From: a virus
IMG/VR virus record: IMGVR_UViG_3300023296_000874
Span: 193,534 to 257,533 of that record
Length of the DNA stretch: 64,000 nucleotides
Direction: 5' to 3' (one strand)
Below, in pieces: positions 59,382 through 64,000 of this stretch. The first letter of the stretch is position 1, and each line of letters begins with the position of its first letter. A model generated the notes under the pieces. That model saw only the letters and a list, made by a program, of their open reading frames with translations, was not told where the DNA came from and did no database searches. The translations under genes and the position numbers were made by a program.

Positions 59382-60415
59382 AGGAGCCCTCCCAGGTCAG
59401 GCGGCATCAGAACGGAGTGATGGTCGAGGACGTACTTCTGGAGGCTGTCCCCGTAGGATCGGCGCTCCTGAGGACGGTCAATGAGCCTCTGGATGTAGTG
59501 GTCCCATTCCTCCGGCGTCCGCGCCTTGTGAACCACTGAGGATGGAATGTCTCCGAGTGCGCCGGTTGGTGACACCACGCTCGGGATGCCAAACACTCCG
59601 GATTCGATCACCTTGACGATGCTCTTGCAGCGGTTGAACCTCGTGTCCTCAAGGGGTACAAGGTTGATGTCGAACAGGGAGTTCAGAGTCAGCGGTAGGA
59701 GCTGTGGGCGCACATGCTGCCACTTCCAAAGCCGGTACTTCGGGTACCACTTCTGCTCAAACTCCGGCGCAAGAGGCAGCTCGCCAATGATGTGCAGGTC
59801 CACGTAGTCCCTGCTCTCCATGATGCGGTCCAACACTGGAACGATCAGAGCGAAGTCCTTGCGGTGCGTCCGGGTGCCGGAGGCGTATCCGATGTTCACG
59901 CGGCTTGGGTCACGTAGAGCTCTTCCGGTCTGCGCCAGGCGGGCTACGTGCTGCTCAATCTTGTTCCGAACCACGTAGACGGTCTTCTCCGGCCAGCGTA
60001 GACGCACCTCCTCAGCGAGCCGGTCGGTAGACACGGTCACAAACTGAGCCCATTCAACAGCCGCCGCTACACCCTCACTCTTCTCCTGGTCGTAGACTGC
60101 CCCCTCAGGAACAGCGTCAACGTCCCACACCAGGTCGTCAAGGTCGTACCCGTAATGAGCAGCCTCTTCGGCCACCCTATCGAAGTGGTGTGCGTTGGCC
60201 TGAGTCAGCGGGATGCGCTGTACGATGGTGGTACTACCCGGAATGTCCGTCCAAGGCGTTGTCGGGGGCGACGTCACCCACCAGTGCGCTGGATCAAAGC
60301 CGATCCAGCAGACAGCTTGGTGCCCGTGGCTGATGAGGTGGCGATGCACGGTGAACGCGCGGTACCTCGAGCAGCCAACGAACTCATCATCTTCTGCAAC
60401 CCAAACGAACTTCAT
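59378..60415 (-). CDS. GT-B type glycosyltransferase, 345 aa
   Basis: ATG 60415 with GGAGAACCG upstream. N-terminal MKFVWVAEDDEFVGCSRYRA and mid DLDDLVWDVDAVPEGAVYDQ, then INIGYASGTRTHRKDFALIV and a C-terminal DINLVPLEDTRFNRCKSIVK with the donor-binding ESGVFGIPSVVSPTGALGDI. These fit GT1/GT4 fold enzymes found in phages. Both ends overlap neighbours by 4 bp, so the cassette is one co-translated unit. Confidence 0.8.
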   Translation of the reverse strand: MKFVWVAEDDEFVGCSRYRAFTVHRHLISHGHQAVCWIGFDPAHWWVTSPPTTPWTDIPGSTTIVQRIPLTQANAHHFDRVAEEAAHYGYDLDDLVWDVDAVPEGAVYDQEKSEGVAAAVEWAQFVTVSTDRLAEEVRLRWPEKTVYVVRNKIEQHVARLAQTGRALRDPSRVNIGYASGTRTHRKDFALIVPVLDRIMESRDYVDLHIIGELPLAPEFEQKWYPKYRLWKWQHVRPQLLPLTLNSLFDINLVPLEDTRFNRCKSIVKVIESGVFGIPSVVSPTGALGDIPSSVVHKARTPEEWDHYIQRLIDRPQERRSYGDSLQKYVLDHHSVLMPPDLGGLL

Positions 60416-61395
60416 CGGTTCTCCTTCATCCACTCAACGGTGCGTGTGAGGCCTCGTAGCAGGTGGAATTTCGGCGCGTAGCCGAAGTAGAACTGTGCTC
60501 TTGCGATGTCTGCGAGCGTGCCGGGCACATCTCCCTCTTGGTCACCGATGTGCTCGATGATGGGCTTCTTGCCTACAAGCTCGCCAATGAGCTCCACCGT
60601 GTAGCTGAGAGTGTTCGGCGTACCGAACCCCAGGTTGTAGATGTGGTGTCCCTTACGGGGCGTACCAGCGGCAGCCAGGATACCGTCAACGATGTCATCG
60701 ACGTAGGTGTAGTCCCTGAACGAGCTGCCGTCTCCGTAGAGCGTTATGGTCTCTCCGCGCTCTACCTTGCCGATAGTGTCACGAATGAACATGTCAGGTC
60801 GTCCGTGAGGTCCGTACACCGTGAAGAAGCGGAGGGATGCTCTGATCCGGTCGGTGCTCTGCGCGTAGTAGTCCATGAGCAGCTCGCACTGTCTCTTGGT
60901 CACGGCGTAGGGGCTGATCATCGCGGTGGGGCGGTCACTCTCTTTGAAGGGAGAGCGGAGGGTGCCGTAGATGGATGAGCTGCTGGCGAACACCACATCA
61001 GCGTCGTGGTTCTTGGCGAACTCCAGAACGGCCACGGTCCCTTCCACGTTGGTACGGGAGTAGCGCAGAGGATCAACCAGGCTGGGTCGCACGCCAGCAA
61101 GCCCCGCGAGGTGGAACACCGTGTCGACACCCTTGCGAGCCCAGATGGCAGCCGAGCTCTGAGCGCTGCTCAGGTTGCACACGTCTTCATCGACCCACCC
61201 CAGATCGTCGACGACATGGAAGTCAGCCGTCACGGGTCCTCCGAAAATGCGTGCGAGGTTTTTCCGCTTCACGTCCTCACCGTAGAGGGTCTCGTCGAGA
61301 CAGTCTACGATCAGAACGCTGTGGCCGAGCTCTCGCAGCCTGAGTACGAGGTTGGTGCCAATGAACCCGGCACCTCCGGTGACCAGAACTCTCAT
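60412..61395 (-). CDS. NAD-dependent sugar epimerase/dehydratase
   Basis: 327 residues from ATG 61395, with GGAGGATAGG upstream. Extended SDR: TGGAGFIG (6-13) binds NAD, VDCLDE follows strand 2, SSSSIYG and SPYAVTK give catalytic Tyr163 and Lys167, and FTVYGPHGRPDMFIRDTI and GDGSSFRDYTYVDDIV match UDP-glucuronate 4-epimerase/CapI-type enzymes. It would supply a nucleotide sugar (for example UDP-galacturonate, if the closest family holds) to the transferases. A uronic-acid product would fit with the AsnB-like amidase. Confidence 0.88.
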   Translation of the reverse strand: MRVLVTGGAGFIGTNLVLRLRELGHSVLIVDCLDETLYGEDVKRKNLARIFGGPVTADFHVVDDLGWVDEDVCNLSSAQSSAAIWARKGVDTVFHLAGLAGVRPSLVDPLRYSRTNVEGTVAVLEFAKNHDADVVFASSSSIYGTLRSPFKESDRPTAMISPYAVTKRQCELLMDYYAQSTDRIRASLRFFTVYGPHGRPDMFIRDTIGKVERGETITLYGDGSSFRDYTYVDDIVDGILAAAGTPRKGHHIYNLGFGTPNTLSYTVELIGELVGKKPIIEHIGDQEGDVPGTLADIARAQFYFGYAPKFHLLRGLTRTVEWMKENR

Positions 61396-61396
61396 C

Positions 61397-62461
61397 CTAT
61401 CCTCCATGTACGGTCTTGAATACGCCCGCCCAGGTGCCTACGACCTGGGCGATGTCGAACCGGGCTCGCACGTAACGAGCTCCGTTCTGCTTCACGTTCC
61501 CACGCAGCTCAGGATTGTCAACCAGCTTGCGCACGGTCTGAATCCATTCGGCAGGGTTGCGGCAGAGGAATCCATTGTCCCCGTCTCGGATGGTGGCGTT
61601 GTAGGTGATTAGGTTTGAGGCCACGGGCACGAAACCACACGCCATGTACTCGATGACCTTGAGATTGCTCTTCGAGTAGTTGAAGAGGTGGTCCGCTACG
61701 GGAGCCAGGCCAATGTCGATAGGTAGAGATGCCAGGTACCGGAGGTAGGTCCTCGGCGGCACCATCTCCAGGAACATGATCTGGTCGTGGGACGTAGCCT
61801 CAACGGTCTCCTTGTGAGCCGCCCCACCCATGACGATCATCACCTTGTTCCCGTACTGACGGGTGATGCGCTTCAGGCACGGGACAATGAGCTGGAGGTC
61901 CTTCTTGTGGGTAGGCGATCCGAGCCAGCCAATCACGGTGCGACCCTCGCACCTGGTGAAGAACTCGTCGGTGGAGATCTTGTTGCAGTTGCGGTCCAAC
62001 GCCGAGATCATCTGGGGGGCTGTGCCCATCCGGTCCAACTCTCCGAAGTCGAGCGAGTTGGGGCAGACGTAGACCGTCGGGTTGTGCTTGCGCATCTGCT
62101 GCGCCAAGAACGGAGTGGAACAGATCACAGCGTCCGCAGCCTTCAGGTAGCGGATGACGTTCTGTCGGATGCGCATGTAGAAAGCGTGCGCGGGGTTCCA
62201 AGAGGGTAGGCTGAAGACGTCATCGTCAAGCTCGTAGATGACCTTCTTGCCGCGCTTCTTGAAGCTCTCAACTCGCCGTAGGAAGGAGAGCTCATACTGC
62301 TTCTGAACCACAATCACATCGGCCCAGAGGATCTCTGCGTCGGTGCTTCCGATGTGGCCCAGGCGGGCTTCAATACCGTGTGTCGGCAGGTAGCGGATCG
62401 GGATCTCGGCCCGGTAAAGGCCACACCCGTTCGGCCCCTCAGAGACGAAGAAAACTTTCAT
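61397..62461 (-). CDS. GT4-like glycosyltransferase, 354 aa
   Basis: ATG 62461. MKVFFVSEGPNGCGLYRAEI at the N-terminus; KVIYELDDDVFSLP marks the phage/bacterial group with 'YELDDD'; RTVIGWLGSPTHKKDLQLIV and the donor site NLKVIEYMACGFVPVASNLI are GT-B features. First gene of the cassette. No ribosome site of normal strength precedes it; the 29-bp AT-rich gap upstream (62462-62490) may hold the cassette promoter. Acceptor unknown. Confidence 0.85.
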   Translation of the reverse strand: MKVFFVSEGPNGCGLYRAEIPIRYLPTHGIEARLGHIGSTDAEILWADVIVVQKQYELSFLRRVESFKKRGKKVIYELDDDVFSLPSWNPAHAFYMRIRQNVIRYLKAADAVICSTPFLAQQMRKHNPTVYVCPNSLDFGELDRMGTAPQMISALDRNCNKISTDEFFTRCEGRTVIGWLGSPTHKKDLQLIVPCLKRITRQYGNKVMIVMGGAAHKETVEATSHDQIMFLEMVPPRTYLRYLASLPIDIGLAPVADHLFNYSKSNLKVIEYMACGFVPVASNLITYNATIRDGDNGFLCRNPAEWIQTVRKLVDNPELRGNVKQNGARYVRARFDIAQVVGTWAGVFKTVHGG

Positions 62462-62490
62462 GTGTATAGATCTGCTTTGTGTTTATTCTA

Positions 62491-62727
62491 TCAGGTGGTT
62501 CCGGTAGAGCCCGATGAGATCCCTCCAGAAGACTGAAGGGCGTCAACGGAGTTGCTGAAATCGTCCACGACGCTCTCGGGGATGTCCAGTGCGGCAGCAG
62601 TCCCGAGAGGGGTGCTGATGATCCGCATGGAGATCGCACCGGTCGCTGAGATGAGAACCTTGTAGACCCACTGGTCAGCTCCAGAGCCGGAGGTGTAGGT
62701 GTACTCCTGCTGGAATAGTGTGGGCAT
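62491..62727 (-). CDS. small hypothetical protein, 78 aa
   Basis: ATG 62727 overlaps the preceding stop (ATGA). Beta-rich (MPTLFQQEYTYTSGSGADQW, YKVLISATGAISMRIISTPL) with a Ser/Gly tail. Resembles small virion proteins in style. Function unknown. Confidence 0.5.
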   Translation of the reverse strand: MPTLFQQEYTYTSGSGADQWVYKVLISATGAISMRIISTPLGTAAALDIPESVVDDFSNSVDALQSSGGISSGSTGTT

Positions 62728-63014
62728 CAGTCAAGGTCCCGGTTCTGACGTAGAAGCTGCTTGGTACGCTTGCGGTCACGTCGGCTGTGTCCCTTCTCGT
62801 ACTGGTCAGAGTGCGGGCCACCCTTGTTCCGTAGAGGTCCACCGGGGCGACGGTTGCGCTCGTTCCAATCCTTCTTCTTCTCGATGGCTCGCAGGTCCTC
62901 GGGAGTGAGGACCATGACGCCTTTCTCATTGGTGCGGGGCTTCTTGACCTTCCGCTTGGCAGACTTGCGAAGGTCTGACGCCACCGCGCTCAGCCGATTG
63001 CTTACATCACTCAT
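62727..63014 (-). CDS. basic hypothetical protein, 95 aa
   Basis: ATG 63014 with GGAGGATGTC upstream; the longer frame start at 63026 contains that ribosome site. Highly basic (KSAKRKVKKPRTNEKGVMVL, RRDRKRTKQLLRQNRDLD). May bind nucleic acid. Overlaps the HAD gene stop by 4 bp. Not recognised. Confidence 0.5.
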   Translation of the reverse strand: MSDVSNRLSAVASDLRKSAKRKVKKPRTNEKGVMVLTPEDLRAIEKKKDWNERNRRPGGPLRNKGGPHSDQYEKGHSRRDRKRTKQLLRQNRDLD

Positions 63015-64000
63015 GACATCCTCCAAATGGTGCCCAGGAAACCTACTGTCACCTTGTCACCGCCCATCACCCTCTGGTTCACGGCGCAGACAATGGGCAG
63101 GGACAGTCGGTCAAAGGTAGCTTCAATCTGTACGCCGAGGCTATGAACCGCACGTTCGATCTCAGGTCGGGTGGAGCGCGAGATTCCCTCCACCACCTCA
63201 TCGAAACGGAACTCAACCTCAACGTGCCGCCCCGCCTCAACCTGAGAGGCAATACCACTCAGGTCACCTCCCAAGCTGATGCGGGTTTGTGCCAGTTGAT
63301 GCACGACAAGCTCAAGCACTTCCAGCGTACTCAAGCCAGTCAGAATCCTATTCTGCAAGCTCTTCAAGGTGTCCAAAGTGGCCCTGAAAACCTCCGAATA
63401 GGTAGCATCTTCCGAGAGGTGTTCCATCTCACCGAGCGTTTTGATACTCTGGTAGATCACCTGCAAATCCTTGTCCACCCGTTCGGAGCTTACACGCTCC
63501 CACAGGTGGTGATCACCCTGGAACACCTCGCGGCCATCGCGAATGAGGTGGGTGATCAAGCCAAGCTCATCGAGCTCAGCCAGGTTTCGCTTGTTGTCGT
63601 CGTACACATGGACTTCAGCCCAGTTGCCTACGACGGTGTCCTGTACCCACTTCTTCTTCCGTGCCGCAGTGTCCTTGTGTCGGAACGGGCCACCGGAGGT
63701 GCTGTGGATGCGAGAGATCTTTCGAATGACGGGGCCGAGGTCTGGGTGTTGACGCCAGAGGTTCATCCACTCTTGAATGGCGCTCTTGTTCCGGCCTGAC
63801 AGAACCCAGTGCGTGCCGGGCGTCTTGTTCAGACGTGCCCACATCTCGAGCACGGGCATCGTCTCGAGCACTGCTTGAGTGCTCCAGTCGGCATCGTGCC
63901 ACCACCGGAAGCTTTCAACCTCCGGGTAGCGTCGTTTGAACTCCTCAACAGCCCTCACGCTCCACGCGAGGGTGTCATCAAAGTCCCAGATGTTGAGGCG
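63011..64000 (-). CDS. HAD-superfamily phosphatase, N-terminus outside window
   Basis: The frame runs to the window edge; an internal GTG at 63958 is not the start because the codons before it read RLNIWDFDDTLAWSV, HAD motif I (DxDxT, nucleophile Asp). WVLSGRNKSAIQEWMNLW fits motif II/cap, and HVYDDNKRN the motif IV acids. About 150 residues of HAD are followed by ~180 helical residues (SKTLGEMEHLSEDATYSEVF-like) of unknown fold. HAD proteins of this form are phosphatases, some acting on nucleic-acid ends in repair. Substrate unknown. Confidence 0.75.
   Translation of the reverse strand, partial: RLNIWDFDDTLAWSVRAVEEFKRRYPEVESFRWWHDADWSTQAVLETMPVLEMWARLNKTPGTHWVLSGRNKSAIQEWMNLWRQHPDLGPVIRKISRIHSTSGGPFRHKDTAARKKKWVQDTVVGNWAEVHVYDDNKRNLAELDELGLITHLIRDGREVFQGDHHLWERVSSERVDKDLQVIYQSIKTLGEMEHLSEDATYSEVFRATLDTLKSLQNRILTGLSTLEVLELVVHQLAQTRISLGGDLSGIASQVEAGRHVEVEFRFDEVVEGISRSTRPEIERAVHSLGVQIEATFDRLSLPIVCAVNQRVMGGDKVTVGFLGTIWRMS

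Noticed and set aside
1-64000. tRNA genes, CRISPR arrays, insertion sequences, integrase or attachment sites
   Set aside because: None seen: no spacer-repeat pattern, transposase or recombinase motif, or tRNA-like segment; gene-free space is under 250 bp everywhere.

Overview
The window is part of a large tailed-phage (Caudoviricetes) genome. It carries a nearly complete late (virion) module: large terminase, portal, prohead protease, scaffold-like protein, HK97-type major capsid protein candidate, decoration-like proteins and several fibre/appendage proteins. These genes are packed almost without gaps on the minus strand, with frequent ATGA, GTGA and TGATG overlaps. No integrase, rRNA, tRNA, CRISPR array, DNA polymerase, helicase, tape measure or tail sheath was recognised, so replication and most tail-tube genes must lie outside. 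Breadth of auxiliary genes suggests a genome well above 64 kb. The host is not stated. Two predicted lipoproteins carry 'DDDDSA' and 'DSGDTDATDT' linkers after the lipobox, a style I associate with Myxococcota-like (former deltaproteobacterial) secretomes; this is a weak pointer only.

Layout. 1-718 (+): three small genes, the first cut by the window edge, closed by a 19-bp hairpin. 782-2510: DDDDSA lipoprotein and class II aldolase (-), zinc-finger protein (+), second lipoprotein (-). 2646-4973 (+): small unknown genes, one ORF pair split by an in-frame TGA, and an HEFGH metalloprotease-like protein. 4976-20045 (-): fibres and appendages, Ig-like small virion proteins, CCA-adding enzyme, ParB-like protein and SWIM-like protein. 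20061-28790 (-): Nudix hydrolase, major capsid, decoration, scaffold, basic protein and protease. 28790-44382 (-): head genes, portal, large terminase, terminase-small candidate, an 879-residue protein with a repeated Cys module, and a Dps/ferritin-like protein. 44490-49902 (+): metabolic and membrane island with a NadD-like nucleotidyltransferase, MtnB, MtnD (methionine salvage) and two membrane proteins. 49856-53911 (-): conserved phage protein, InPase-domain protein overlapping a Pol-beta-type nucleotidyltransferase, and a SWIM protein. 53948-62461 (-): glycan cassette with asparagine synthetase, sulfotransferase, methyltransferase, three glycosyltransferase proteins and an NAD-sugar epimerase. 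62491-64000 (-): two small genes and a HAD phosphatase cut by the window edge.

The strongest non-coding signal is a 15-bp motif, sense CATAATCCNTTTGTA on the minus strand, found 14 times. It almost always lies 22-59 bp upstream of the first gene of a minus-strand transcription unit. It is very probably the phage late promoter and defines the operons: 53911>49856, 44382>36126, 36051>32615, 32549>26977, 26882 scaffold, 23793>22241, 22195, 21902>17958, 17816>16365 (two tandem copies), 16298>9074, 9028>6075, 6043>4976 and 1672. Plus-strand islands and the glycan cassette lack it, which suggests early or middle expression from other promoters.
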